Origin: Calvatia gigantea
Taxonomy: Eukaryota > Basidiomycota > Agaricomycetes > Agaricales > Lycoperdaceae
NCBI GenBank assembly: GCA_025093985.1
Contig: JACAAK010000004.1
Location: 3,968,001 to 4,032,000 of the forward strand
Direction of reading: 5' to 3'
DNA length: 64,000 nt
The notes beneath the pieces are model-generated. The model was not told the DNA's origin. It made no database searches and worked only from the letters and a program-made list of their open reading frames with translations. A program made the translations under genes and the position numbers. Shown here one piece after another: positions 34,556 through 47,500 of this stretch (position 1 is the first letter of the stretch; each line of letters starts with the position of its first letter).

Positions 34556-36331
34556 CTATAACATCCTAAAGATATTCTCCAGATCAAATGTCATGAGCTC
34601 ATCGACTTTTACCCCTGCCACAAGAAACCCCAACAAAATTGTAAGGGCACAAACAACAACGAGCAAAGCAATTGAGAATGGTCTGCTTCCAGTCAAAGCT
34701 AGCTGCTCCATCTTCGCTGTTGCATTGGTATTAACCGTCTCAAATGACGGTGATGTGAAGTGATCCTTGCCTGGCTGGTACCCACTAAGATAAGCTTTGG
34801 CAGATGACAGCATCGCATCATTCATGTTCTGATTGATTTGGGAAAGGTAATAACTGGTTTGGTGGGTTTGACGGGAGAGGTTGGGTTAAGTGCCAATGAG
34901 GTGTTTTTGAGGAAGAGATCATGTGCAACAGTGTTGATTACGGTCAAAGTACCGACATTTGAAGTCAGAAGAGGATGTTGGTATGAGGAGACCTTCAGAG
35001 AAAACCAGGTTAGCAGCCTCAATCGGAAAGTTTTTGACAACAGGAGGCCCAGGGTGTGTTATGGCTTGAAGGGTGCCATTTGAGAGGGTCACGGTCGCAG
35101 GGGCCAAATGCAGTTGAGGGATCACAAACTAATGCTAGAGACAAGACTTGGGTATTTGTTTTTTGGCAAAGAGTGATCCGGCTTGTCCGAAAAAGTGGAA
35201 TTCGCTATTGGATGGAATGAATATTTGTTGGGATATCTTCCAGGTCAAGCGCAAACCCTCTCCGAAGGCTGTGAGGGCCCTCAAGGGTGGAATTCGCTCC
35301 CACAAACAAGAACACACTGAGAGGGTTGTTATCGCTCCTGTTTTGCGTGAATTCCACCAATGGGAGAATCACTGAGAATCATATCAACAATGATTAGGGC
35401 CTCAGGTAAGTAGGAGATACATCAAGTCACTCACCGAAAGAATCAAGGTAAGGAACTGTAGGATGGGGATATACCTGGAGAGTCCAGGTCCCATTTTCTA
35501 TGTCCCAGTCTGTCATGGAATTGACGATTGGCTGCTTCCAGGAACAGTTGAAATCGTAGGTGACTGACATCACTCTCGTACTTGAGTGTACCATTAGTTG
35601 GTATTGGTGACGGCCATGGTATTAGCATGTTTTTCTGGGACTGAAGACCATAAGTCACGTTCTCCAGATGCTCCATTCTAACAATGAGATTGGCGCGGTC
35701 ATATGCCAACTCGTTATCAACACCCCACACTATTGATTCCGTCATGGTGAGATTAGCAACCCCGATGGTCAACGGATACTCGAGGAGGACAGAGCTGATG
35801 CTAATCGCACTTGGGCCTAGCGCATTGAGGAAAATGAGTAGTAGTGTTCCTATGAAGCCTAAGCGGAACGGAATTGTCGCTTTGTTTGAGGTGAAGTGCT
35901 TAAGCTGGTCAAAGAAACCAGTCGTCATGCGCGACACAACGTCGGTCTCCCCTGGGACCAGACTTCCAGAAATGCGGTACTGTTCCATCCACTCCGCACT
36001 GAAGATATGGAGAAGGATGTCCCTGACAATGAAAATGGCAAGGGCATGCCAGAGGATGAATACGACTGTGAATGCGCCTTTGGCCTCTGTGAGGGTGATA
36101 TTTGAAGGAAGGTTGAGAGGGGATCGGATTTTGTCCAGCAGCGGATGCAAGGACAAGAAAGCCAATCTCGAGGACACTGAATGTGCCTACTCGCAGAAAA
36201 AAATTGCGTTTGAGGTTGGAGGAATGAAGTGTATCTTTGGAAGCATGGATATGAATGTCGGTTTTGGGGTAGGAAGGTTTGTCTTGTCCTGGAAGGGGCA
36301 GAGCAATATAGCTCAAGGATGGTAGGGGCAT
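34556..36331 (-). pseudogene. TMX membrane glycoprotein copy 6, frameshifted
   Basis: The complete gene outline is present on the minus strand, from ATG at 36331 to the stop near 34556. One extra C after QNPI (about 36117), an extra base after YESDV (about 35568), and several shifts in exon 2 (around 35300-34840) destroy the frame. Between breaks it is very close to copy 3, including the N-terminal TDIHIH motif that defines subfamily B. Confidence 0.8.
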
Positions 36332-36559
36332 GACGAGAGGTACGGAAAGCTAGTAAAATTGACTACTTTTTCTCTCCACTTATACTTATATTGCGGCCTG
36401 ACGATTCGTACATTCTTAATCGGCTGAGCAGGGAAGAGACGCCAACAGCGCCGAGAATGATAGCAGATGTCATTAACTGAAACTGTGACCCGTAAAGTAA
36501 CCTTGGTGCATACACGAACCTGTTGTTTGATGCTGCGTTATAATTTCTTCCCACCAACC

Positions 36560-37250
36560 TGCAACGCCGACCAGGCTATGCTAGTACGCTCATGATTCAA
36601 GGAATCCAGATCTCAGACAACAGCTCTTCCCTTGGACTCAAGCCAGGATCGCTTCTATTCATGCCTGCTATCCTGGGCATCCAGGGATTCATACTCCGTA
36701 TTTTGCATAGTCAAACCGCCAGCATCCGGTCTTGGCTTCAACGCTATCGGGGAGGCGCGGGGCATGAACCAGCTTGTGTGATCAGGGTTGCCCCGCTGCT
36801 TTGGGAGTCCACGCCTCGGCGCAACGGTGTGGTTTGTTAATTTACGACTGGCACTTCGGACATTGGTGGGATTGTGATGCAACATCGGGTTGCAGGTTGA
36901 GATGGCTCTGGGTGAAGTTGTAGTAAACTACTAATTCTCATCAAAGATGGTGGGATAGCTGTGTGGAAGTACTCTGAGATATGTCCGCCATCTCAACGTT
37001 GAATATTAATAGATCATATATCCAGGATACCTGATGATATCATTTTCATGAGAGAGTCGTCGATGCAAAAATACTTATGATGGGTATTTGCCGGACCTTG
37101 GTGGCAACTCGGGCGGATGTGGCAACAAGGATGAGTGCGCCGTAAATGCTAAATACCCGGCGGCTTTTCCGCTGACCAGAGCATTAACAAATGTCAGCAA
37201 TAGAGCAAGGTAAAGGAAGATCCTGCTTTCCAAAGTACAGTTGACCAGCA
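36560..37250. repeat. Block X, copy 5
   Basis: This is the last copy of the unidentified segment, preceded by a TMX-type upstream region with a TATA-like element near 36384-36397. The minus strand 37272-37075 reads a hydrophobic segment (LESRIFLYLALLLTF) similar to copy 3. Confidence 0.5.
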
Positions 37251-37299
37251 CAGGGTATGCTTCACCCTCCACCCTCTTGGTGCATATTCCTCATCCTCA

Positions 37300-37740
37300 T
37301 CCTCACCTTCGGTTTTTTTGTAAAAGCATCTTCCCGCTATTTTTCGAATAACTCTGGATCCACTGATGAGTCAGCGATTTCTGGTGTGAGTTTGGAATGG
37401 CTTTCATACTTGATATCAGCTGTTAGGTTTGGACTGCGTCTGGGATCCTCCTTTACAGGCACCAACAGCGATAGAACGCGGCGAGGGAAAACCCTAGAAG
37501 ACGAACGTGAGTGCGTGTATACCTCCACAAATAGCACTGCTTAGGGTGCACCACCTGTTTGGACGAGCAAGTCGACGCATTTTTCGGGTTTAACTAAATG
37601 CAGAAGTTCTGTGAATGCATGGTTGTTCTGTTCTTCCTCGACTATACCGATGCCCGTATCAGTAAATTCAAAACTTCCAGAAATTAGCAATGTTTATGAC
37701 ACGGACTAGCTCTCCGAATGACGCCATACCGTTGCGGGGA
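37300..37740 (-). pseudogene. SEC27 exon 10-exon 9 fragment, copy I
   Basis: Antisense exon 10 (about 37310-37465) and exon 9 (about 37510-37690) remnants lie only 560 bp downstream of the 3' end of the full-length SEC27 gene. The frame is broken. Confidence 0.6.
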
Positions 37741-38300
37741 TGGTTTGAAGAGCATCCTGCTTCTCTTGGTACTCAGATCATACAAGGTCAAGGCGAGTAG
37801 ATGGTTGGACAACGTGGATGCAAAGTGGTATAGTCAACAGCTTCGACCTAGATTTTGCAATCCTTCAAGCCGTTGGTGGGGCGGACTGTAGTAAGTGAGC
37901 GCTGTGAGCATTTGAGTCAAGTCGTCTCTGTCAGCTCCACTTATTTTGAGTCCCCCACCGGCGCCCAATAGGGACTCTGCCGTGAGTGATAAGACTTGTC
38001 CGCTCAACAGTCATTACCTGATGGGTTCTGAACATCTGGGAATCAGTGCACGCGGTTGCCCAGGTACTCAGGCGTGCGTTAGCACAAAGACGGATATCGA
38101 AGAATAACGGGGGATGTCCGCTCCACCCCCCTAAATCATGGTGGTGGGCGCGGATAAAACGTGGTGACCCCCTCGAGGGCCAGCGAATGTCAGTACTAGA
38201 GCAAGAAAAACGAATATCCTATTTTGCAAAGTACCAAACGAATTAATCCACCATTACACAGGGTAACCTGCACCCACTCGTCCGGACCACACGGCTCCGT
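37741..38300. other. 3' flank of SEC27
   Basis: No gene is seen. The last 150 bp resemble the sequence downstream of exon 10 in the pseudogene copies (for example 10700-10770 and 20250-20330), so they probably contain the SEC27 3' untranslated region. Confidence 0.35.
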
Positions 38301-41300
38301 TTACTCTTCATCCTCGTCCTCGTCCTCTTCGTCCTCTTCCTCTTCACTCTCCTCTTCACCCTCGGCGGGGCCATCAACATCAACCAGCACACCGTCTTTC
38401 ACGCTCGCCTTCTCCTTTTGCAGAGCTTCTTCCCATCCTTCCTCGAACAGCTCCGGGTTAGCGGATGAGTCAGCGATTCCTGCTGCGAGTTTAGAACGGC
38501 CTTTGGATTTGAGGTCGGATGTCCAGGCTTCGACAGGCATGTGGAACTTGGCTGTGTAGGGTATTAGGGATGGGAGGAAAGGGAAAAGGAGGCAGAAGAC
38601 GAACCTGGGTGCGTACGTCCGTGCGAATAGTGCTGCTTCGGGTGCACGACCTGTTTGAATGAGTAGGTCTACGCATTTTTCGGGTTTTCCGAGTTGAAGA
38701 AGTGCTGCGAATGCGAGGTTGTTCTGTCCCTTCTTGACTATACATGGCAACCGTATAAGTAGGTGTAAACCTCCCAGACGTAATGAGTTGTTGTAATACG
38801 CACTGGCTTTTTGAACGACATTCTCGACGCCTTCTCGATCGCCAATACTCAACATGATCAATAACAGACTTCCCAAGTCGCCGGCTTTGGAGAAGCCTTC
38901 TTTGGCGAGGTCGAACCGCCATACTGCCAATGCCCGGTCGCCAAGGGCTTTCCATTTTGACTCGGCCTCATTTTCGGGGACGGAGAGTGCAATTTCGTGG
39001 GCAGCATCGAGATCGTCTAAGGAGAGTGCAAGGTCAAATTTGTGATCTGGGTCTGTTGTTACTGTGATCGCTAGTTCTTTCATGTCTTTACGTTTAAATC
39101 ATGACATTGAGTCAGAAAACACGGAGGGAGGTGAGACGGGGGGATAGGGGGCGTACCTCGACCCTCAAGGAACCTCGCGACCTTGTTCAGTTGGTCTTTG
39201 GGGATTGATGTGAGGAGTTCTGCTGCGGCATCGAGGTCTCCGCGAAGAATGGCAGTTTGGTATTCGACAACTGTGAGTGAGAGTGTGTAGGCATATATTT
39301 TGACGTCTTTGTCGGCGAGGTAGACGCGGTTGTGAGCGGGAATGTAACCGAGGAGGTATAAGCGGCTAAAAGGATGTTAGGCAGGGAATGGGAGGGGGGA
39401 AAAGGTGAGGGGGACAGACCTATCGAAGGGGCTGATGGTGTATGATTCTGTGCCGATAAAGTAGGAGAGGCGGTTGGGTGTTGTGTAGATGAAGCAGTCG
39501 CCGATCCATTTGCCTGTTTGGACGCTGAAGGGTAGGTATGTAAATTCAAGGTTTATGGGCTTGGATAGTGAGGAGTATACCTGTCGTTGATTTCAGCGAC
39601 AACTTCGAAAGCCTCTTCGACACCTTCATCTGTGATCTCAGCACCTTCGTCGACTTTGTCTTGGTACGCGTCTCTGTCGAATCGGAGGACGTAGAACGAG
39701 TCGTCAGAGACGATTGCTACGAGCGTGCCTGTTGTTGACCAGTATACCTGAATTCGAACGTCAGCTAAGGGGGAGGGGCAAGCCTAACGTGGGGGTAGCT
39801 CACATTCTTAGCATCAACATCAACCCGTCGAACAATCTCTCCACTCTCCCAATCCCAAAATATCACATACCCAGCCCCCCTCGCACCCAAAAGCGGGCCT
39901 CCATGCAACCCATCCACCGCAAAACTCCCAGAACCCTTCATCCCACTCCCACCCCTTTCCTTGAAATTCTTAAACACCTTCAATTTGACTTTACTCTCCA
40001 ACACAGCGTATGTATTACTATCCGGAGCCCAAGCAAAAGAAATACCATTCCCAAAAGATTTGTTCCGCCAGGCTAGGGCGGTATAGATGATATATTCGCC
40101 GTCACCTACGACTGTGACGAAACGGCCGTTAGGAGAGTGGAGGAGGGATGTGGCGAAAATTTCGGTTGAACCGATTTCTTTGGTGGATAGGGGTATGCGG
40201 GCGCCGTCGGTAGTTGAGGTAGAGGAGAAGGTAGTGGTGTCGGTGTCGGTGGTGAGGGTTTGGAGGTTTGCGGAGAGGACTTCATGGTTGTGTGTGTAGA
40301 TGAGTTTTCCGGAGGGGTCCATGGAGAATGTGGGTTCGTCGCGGCCGAGCTGTAGGTGGGGTAGGACAGGTTAGGACTTAAATTAGATGTGGAGGGAGAG
40401 GAGACGTACTTTGACGACGACAACACCGTCGTCAAAGCCTACTGCTACTTCGTTCGTGTCCTTTCGGAGAGCGATACACCATGCTCGTTCCAGAGCGTAG
40501 CTGAGCGTATGTTCAATACGGTATGTACCGCTATTCCAGATCTTGACCGTGCCGTCTTCACTTCCACTGATGATGATTGGGAGGTTGGGGTGGAAGAGTG
40601 CGAAGGACACATTATTGGTATGGCCTTCCATTGTCTGGACACAGCTCTTGGAGAGGTAGTCCCAGACTTTGACGGTCTTGTCGTCGCCGGTGGTGACGAG
40701 GTATGGTTTGTCCGCGCCAGGGTAAAAGTCGACATAGTTTACACCCTTGTCGTGAGCCTCCATGGTGAAGTTTGCTGATGGAGAGCCGATGGACCACATT
40801 TTGATTGTGCGATCAAGACATGCTGTGACGAAGGTGTTGGAGTCTTTTGGGTTGAAAGCGATGTTCATGATATAGTGCGTATGGCCCTCATATGTCTGCA
40901 AAGTCATTAATTAGTGCTGGATTAACCGCAAAGAGTGGAAATATTGCGTACTTGGATATTGCGCCATTGCTTGTCCCAGTCCCAGGCTTTGATGGTCATA
41001 TCATCACTGCCAGTAAGTACGATAGGCGCAGTAGGATGCACGGTGAGGCATCGGATATAATCTGGGTGGGCCTCGAACGCAACAACCTTCTCGTGAGTGT
41101 TGTAATTGAAGACACGGAGCTGGTAGTCGTCTGAACCAGCGACGAACCAGCTTTTTCGCGCAATAAACTTGACGCAGCGTACAGGGACTTCTGCTACCTC
41201 GAATGTTTTGATTATTGAGCCTGTGTCAAGGCTGTAGATGTTCACAGTGCCATTATAAAGACCTGCAAGGAGCCAGGGCTCTGTTGGATGGAAGTCGACG

Positions 41301-41404
41301 CCCTTGACGCGCTCTGAGCGTGCAAATAACTTGCGCTGAAGGACTTTTAACATATCATTCAATGTTCTGATAGTTCCAACACTTACATTGACGTCGAAGA
41401 GCAT
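38301..41404 (-). CDS. SEC27: Coatomer subunit beta' (beta'-COP), full-length copy
   Basis: Ten exons: 41387-41404, 40952-41335, 40410-40895, 39804-40349, 39581-39747, 39524-39420, 39365-39157, 39085-38804, 38737-38605 and 38551-38301. They encode about 859 residues, close to the usual Sec27 length. The N-terminus joins MLFDVN to RKLFARSERVKGVDFHP across intron 1. WD40 repeats fill exons 2-3 (TACLDRTIKMW; SGSEDGTVKIWN), followed by the second propeller and a helical solenoid (exons 7-9) and an acidic tail. Beta'-COP is a scaffold of the COPI coat that recognises di-lysine cargo in Golgi-to-ER traffic. The summed exons are one base too long: exon 9 and exon 10 are out of frame unless one extra base near 38533-38537 is removed, where the pseudogene copies have the expected length. 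This may be a sequence error or a tail-truncating mutation. Confidence 0.9.
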
Positions 41405-41561
41405 GTCTGAACAGAAGATTTTGTATGATCAATCTATTGAAACGACGTGGAAGAGATTGAGGATCACGTGACTGTGAGTGTGTCATTGAGCGTTTTTCCG
41501 TGTTTGGACAGCCACCCTTCTCGCCTTTTCTACCTGTTGCCCAGCACACCAGGCAGCTTGC
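41405..41561. promoter_or_regulatory. Bidirectional promoter between SEC27 and the chitin synthase gene
   Basis: Only 157 bp separate the two divergent start codons. The interval holds the palindrome TCACGTGA at 41464-41471, an E-box (CACGTG) core of the kind bound by fungal bHLH factors, and a pyrimidine-rich stretch before the chitin synthase ATG. No clear TATA box is seen. Co-regulation is plausible but unproved. Confidence 0.5.
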
Positions 41562-44500
41562 ATGGCTGCTAACAACGCTACGCAGGCCATCGCCTCCGGT
41601 GACCTCGCTGACCTTGTCTCCTCTTCAACATCCGCTACCATCTACCCCTCTGACGATGCCGTCCTCCTTGTCCTTCAGGCTCGTTTCCGCGCAGACCTGC
41701 CGTACACACGCATCGGCACATCCAACTTGGTCGTTGTCAATCCTTACAAAACTCTTGCAAATGTGAACGATGTCAGTTCACGAGAGTATGAGGAACGTTG
41801 TTACAAGGACACCTCACTTCCCATGGTCGACTCCCCACGGCCACTCCAGCCTCACCTCTACGAGCAGGCTGCCAAAGTCTACCTGCTCATGCGGAGACGA
41901 CAAGAGTCACAAGCAGTCGTAACAAGGTTTGTTTTTTGTCCTTGTTCGGTAGAATACGTTTGCTCACTCAGGTTGTGACAGAGGCATCACCGGCTCTGGC
42001 AAATCTTCTAGTCTCCGTCTTTTCCTCAATCAAATCCTCAAGCTCTCCGCCCGCTCCAAGAAGGAGGTCAAAACGGCCGAGCAGATTCAAGCTCTTAGTA
42101 CACTCCTTGATTCGTTTGGAAATGCCAAAACCCTCATGAACCCCAATGCCTCTCGGCATGGCCGATACCTCGAGCTTCACTTCAACGAAAGGGGGCGCAT
42201 CAACTCAGCCAAGGTCCTGACTTACGGTCTGGACAAGTCTCGCCTTAACCGGCTCTCGACTGAAGAACGGACCTTCCATGTCTTTTACCAGCTACTCGCT
42301 GGGTCCACCCCGCAGGAACGGGATGCTTTCAACCTAGAAGATGCGTCTGAGTACGCACTGCTTGCGTCGTCGGGCTGCTATCGCCTTCCCTCTGGCCCGT
42401 TTAGCGACGACTCGATCGGAATGGGCGATCTCCGTGCCGCAATGCGCACCCTCGGCTTCAAGCAAAAGCACATGACTTCTATATTTAGCCTCTTAGTTGC
42501 CATCTTACTACTAGGCAACATCCAGTTCGCCGACCCCGACGCAAAAGATGTCGCCGCCTACATCGCTAACCTGCAAGTCCTCGACCACGCCGCACGTCTC
42601 CTTGGTGTCTCTGCAGAAGATTTGAACCAGGTTCTTACCAACAAGACGAGTTATGTGAGGAAGGAGTTGTATACTGTCCTTCTGAATGCGGAGCAAGCCG
42701 CTGCGCAACGTGACCACTGCGTGCGAGATTTGTATGCAATTCTATTCGCGTTTGTGGTGGAGACCGCAAACCACCGACTGGCTCCAAATGTGAAAGATCC
42801 CACCTCCACCTACCCAAATCATTCCTTCTTGACCAAGCAGGTTACCAATCCCGTAATCCTTCTGGCACCACCTCAATCGCTCTCACCGGGGTCGCTCCTC
42901 TTATCGCCGCATATGGACAAAATGGGTTCGAAGAGTTTTGTATCAACTTTAATGACGAACTCTTACATTCGTACACCCTCCGCCACTCATTCGAGAATGT
43001 TGGGTATAACGGCCAGATCGCAGGTGATGGCGTCGGTTTGCCTGATATTTCGACTATGGACAATGGTGCTTGCGTGGAACTCCTTCGAGGAGCTCAATTG
43101 AAGGAGAGGTCGCAGAGGAAACCTGGAGGATTACTCGGCGTCGCCAACAGAGCTTGCTCGTCGTACAAGTCCTGGCAAGACCAACGAACATAGGGACGAG
43201 GACCTTCTCCAAGAGATGGCTTCTAAATTTGGCGTCCACGCGTCGTATGTGGCCAGTCCTAGCGTCGGTGGTGCACAAGATCGATTCTTGTTTGGCATCA
43301 ACCACTATGCTGGTTCTGCTTCTTATGACGTGAGAGGGTTCGTCGAGAAGGACGCAGACTTGCTCGATTCGGCGTATGTCACTCTCCTCCGCAGCTCCAG
43401 TGATCCTTTCGTCTCGAAGTTGCTTTCTGGTCCAAGTTTAGCCGCGGAGAGACATAACAAAGATGAAAATATTATCGTTCAAGCTCAAGTTTCTTCCCGC
43501 CCCTTACGTCAACCTACGCCCATCCTATCCTTCAATGGGGCACCACCCTCGCCTACAGAAGAACACCCTCGTCTTGACCCTGGCAAAACATACCCCATCA
43601 CTGCCCAGCTTAACTTTACACTCTCTGAAATATTCGCAAGTCTCGATCGCGCACATCTATGGACTATATTCTGCATCAGACCCAACGACTCTTCCTCACC
43701 CAACTCCTTCGATAAACGTCGTGTCAAGAGCCAAGTCCGCTCGTTACTCCTCCCAGATCTCGTCGCGCGAAAGAGTGTGGAGTATGTAGCCGACTACGAT
43801 ATTAGTGCGTTTTGTGATCGGTACTGTGCCTACGATGCGTGGATCGGAGAGTGAGAGGATTACGCAGTGCTGCGAGGTCGAATGGGTGGACGCCGGGTGT
43901 GGATTATGCGATTGGGCATCGGTGTATTTGGTTGACGTATCCTGCGTGGAAGGTGGTTGAGGACCGGGTTAGGGTGGCAGAGAAGGAAGGGGGGAAGGAT
44001 TCAGGCATGAATATGATGAAGGTGAGGAGGCTGGTGGTTTTGGAGGAGGTGATGAAGGAGGAACGGAGTATACACATCAGGAAGGTGGACAGGGAGGAGG
44101 AGGATATTATGGTTCGGAGAGTGCTGATAATTTGTTGCACGCTGCGGCTGCCGGTGGTGTTGGTGGTGGGTATGCTGTTGGTGGACTTCCGACGCCGAAC
44201 CAGATGGATAAGAGTTTCCAGGGTACAGATGAGGGTGGTAATGCATGGTCGGATTGGGATAAGAAGGACTCGCCGGGCTCGGGTGGGGGTCCACCATTTG
44301 TCACCTCGAAGGAGATGGTTGTGAAGGAAGCGCCGAATGCGGTAGAGGAAGTTCCTACGACAAGATCTAGGAGATGGTGGTTATGGATCGTGTGGATGGT
44401 AACGTGGTGGATGCCCAGTTTCCTACTCAAGTATCTCGGAAGGATGAAGCGCCCAGATGTACAGCTGGCGTGGAGAGAGAAAGTCACTATCTTTTGGTTG

Positions 44501-47500
44501 ATATTCCTCCTCAATGCCTTGGTCATATTCTATATCATCGAGTTTGGACGTCTCTTGTGCCCTGGGTTCGACAAGGCTTGGACCGTGGATGAAGTTGGGG
44601 GGCACCAGGGAGAAAATGACTATTGGGTCTCGATCCACGGTATTGTCTATGATGTGTCGGATTTCGTGTTTGGTGACCACTCGGATATCGCAAATTTGCC
44701 GAGCAACGGACGGGACTCATTGGATGTCCTCGCCGGGCAGGACATGTCGTACTATTTCCCCCCACCTTTAACGCTCGCGTGTCCCGGGATTGTGGATGAT
44801 CCGAATACCTTCTTGACACCGAAGAATTTCACGGATGTTGCGCCTTTGGCGATGCACAGGAGCGGAAAGGCGGCGAGTGCGCAGAGTCCGGCGTTGTCCC
44901 GTGACGATTGGTACCTCCATCAATTCTTGCCGAAGATGAAGAACTTTAAAAAGGGACCTTTGGTTTGGGATAATAAGGTTATCAAGGGATACGCGTCCGA
45001 TGAGAATATTGCCAAGTGAGGGTTCCTTTTTTCAACCGTTGCGGGACTTTGGACAGCTGATAATTTTTTTTTGTTGCATCTTTGAAGGGTTTGGGGTGTT
45101 TATGAAAAGAAACTTTATGACCTAACAGACTACGTCAATACGATCCAACTCAACACCGCCGCACCGCAACTTGCGTTCCTGGAGGGGGATGTCTCTGATG
45201 TCTTTAGGCAGCGTTCTGGGCAGGATATCACGAAGCCTTTGAACAAAGTTTTGGATGCCATGGATCACAACAAGAGGGCAGCATACCTTAACTGCCTGAA
45301 TAATGCGTTCTACGTTGGCGATACGGACTTTCCGGAAGACGCCGAGGTGCCAGACACAGAATTATATGTTGTTGATTGCTTCGGGTATTTTGATGGCGTC
45401 TATGGGTCTTAAGTGTGCGTCTGCTCTCCACTCCTGGCCCCTCATGGCTGTGATACTCATAATTTGATGTGGACAGTCTTGGCCGCTCTTCAACTCGGAT
45501 CAAAACGTTCGCCAGAAAACCAAGATAAATTTGTTCTATGTCAGGTGCCCTGTTATACCGAAGGTGAAGACTCCCTCAGACGAACCATTGACTCGCTTGC
45601 TGCCCTCAACTACGATGACAAGCGAAAACTTATCTTCATCATCTGTGACGGAAATATCATTGGTAGTGGGAATGATAGGACAACGCCTAGGATCGTGTTG
45701 GATATTCTTGGTATAGATCCGAAGCTTGATCCGGAGCCATTGATGTTCAAGTCCGTCGGCGAGGGATCGAGGGCGATCAACTACGGCAAGGTGTATTCCG
45801 GGTTGTACGAATTCGAAGGACACGTTGTGCCGTGAGTTCCCTACTCCCACCAATTGAGAATTTAGAAGACAAATTGCTGATCGGTCAATGCAGGTATATG
45901 GTTGTTGTCAAGGTTGGCAAGCCGACTGAACGCTCGAAGCCTGGTAACCGTGGCAAGCGAGACTCTCAGATCCTGCTGTTGCATTACCTCAATCGCGTCC
46001 ATTTCGATGCTCCTATGTCGCCGCTCGAGCTGGAGATTTACCATCAGATGAGAAATGTCATTGGTATTGACCCGGCGTTTTACGAGTATATCTTTACGGT
46101 TGACGCTGATACGGTGCGCCATCCTTTTTTGCATTGTTGGTTGAACGTGTCTGATGAGGTCGGCAGACTGTTACCCCGACCTCGCTGAACCGACTCGTTG
46201 CCTCCTGCGCGGACGATTCCAGTATCATCGGTATTTGTGGCGAAACGAAACTCGAAAATGAAGAAGGATCATGGTGGACAATGATTCAAGTCTACGAATA
46301 CTACATCTCGCACCATCCTTTCCAAAGCCTTCGAGTCCCTTTTCGGCTCCGTCACTTGTTTGCCCGGTTGTTTCTCGCTCTATCGCGTTCGTACATCCGA
46401 CAAAGGTCGCCCCATCATCATTTCCAATCGGATCATTGATGAATACGCGGAACCCAATGTCGACACGCTTCACAAGAAAAACTTGTTCTCTCTCGGTGAA
46501 GATCGATTCTTGACGACATTGTTGATGAAACACTTCCCTACTTTCAAGACCAAGTTTTGTCCAGACGCCGTTGCGCATACCGTTGCGCCAGAATCGTGGA
46601 GGGTGCTGTTCTCTCAGAGACGTAGGTGGATCAACTCGACAGTGCACAACCTCTGCGAGTTGGTGCTATTACCTGAATTGTTTGGGTTTTGTTGTTTCTC
46701 GATGAGGTTCTTCGTCTTTATTGATCTGCTGGGCACTCTCGTAAGTTCCTTCATATGGATCGGTGGTGGCGAAAGTTCTGATGTATCCGTTTTACGTATA
46801 GATCTTACCTGCTACAGTCGTTTATGTGAGTTCTTTAACTGTGTAGAGATAACGAAGTGCCCTGACATTTATACTTCTCCAGCTCGTCTATCTCATTATT
46901 GTCGTTGCTACTCGTGCTGCTGCTTTCCCCCGTATCGCCATCGTAATGTTGGCTGTGGTTTACGGTTTGCAAGCTATCATCTTCATCTTGAAGCGGGAGT
47001 TCATGCTTGTTGGCTGGATGGTCGTCTACATCCTCTCGTAAGTCCTTTTCTAGTTTAATTCAGGTCCATGATTGACACATTCTGTACAGATACCCGGTAT
47101 ACAGCTTTCTTCCTCCCTGTTTACTCGTTCTGGTGCATGGACGAGTTCAGTTGGGGTAATACCCGTGTCGTTGTCGGTGAGGGCAAGGAAAAGAAAGTTC
47201 TTATGAGCGAAGAAGAGAAGTTCGACGAGTCGATGATCCCCCTCAAGAAGTTCAGCGGTTCGTAACGTCTCTCCTTTTCACTCAGATCTGGTGCTGATAT
47301 AGCTAGCGCAGAATATGAGGCTGAAGCCTGGGAGACTGGATCTCGTCACTCCGATGACACCGGTTACGATAGCAAACCTCGTTCTCGTTACGGTGGCCGC
47401 TCCCGCGAAGAGTCTCCTCACACATATCATCAGGCATCTCAAGCCGGTGACTATTATCGTGACACCAACCTTACGTATAATAACAGCAGCAATCCCAACC

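Noticed and set aside
1..37740. Repeat-induced point mutation as the cause of decay
   Set aside because: Breaks in the clearer copies are mostly indels and deletions. I did not see a consistent excess of C-to-T changes, although dinucleotide statistics were not computed.
37895..38100. Cysteine-containing stretch resembling the end of a reverse transcriptase (also near 10440-10530)
   Set aside because: The similarity is too short and lacks any catalytic motif.
38224..38559. Plus-strand open stretch with a long serine run opposite the SEC27 acidic tail
   Set aside because: It is the antisense shadow of the Glu/Asp-coding repeats in exon 10.
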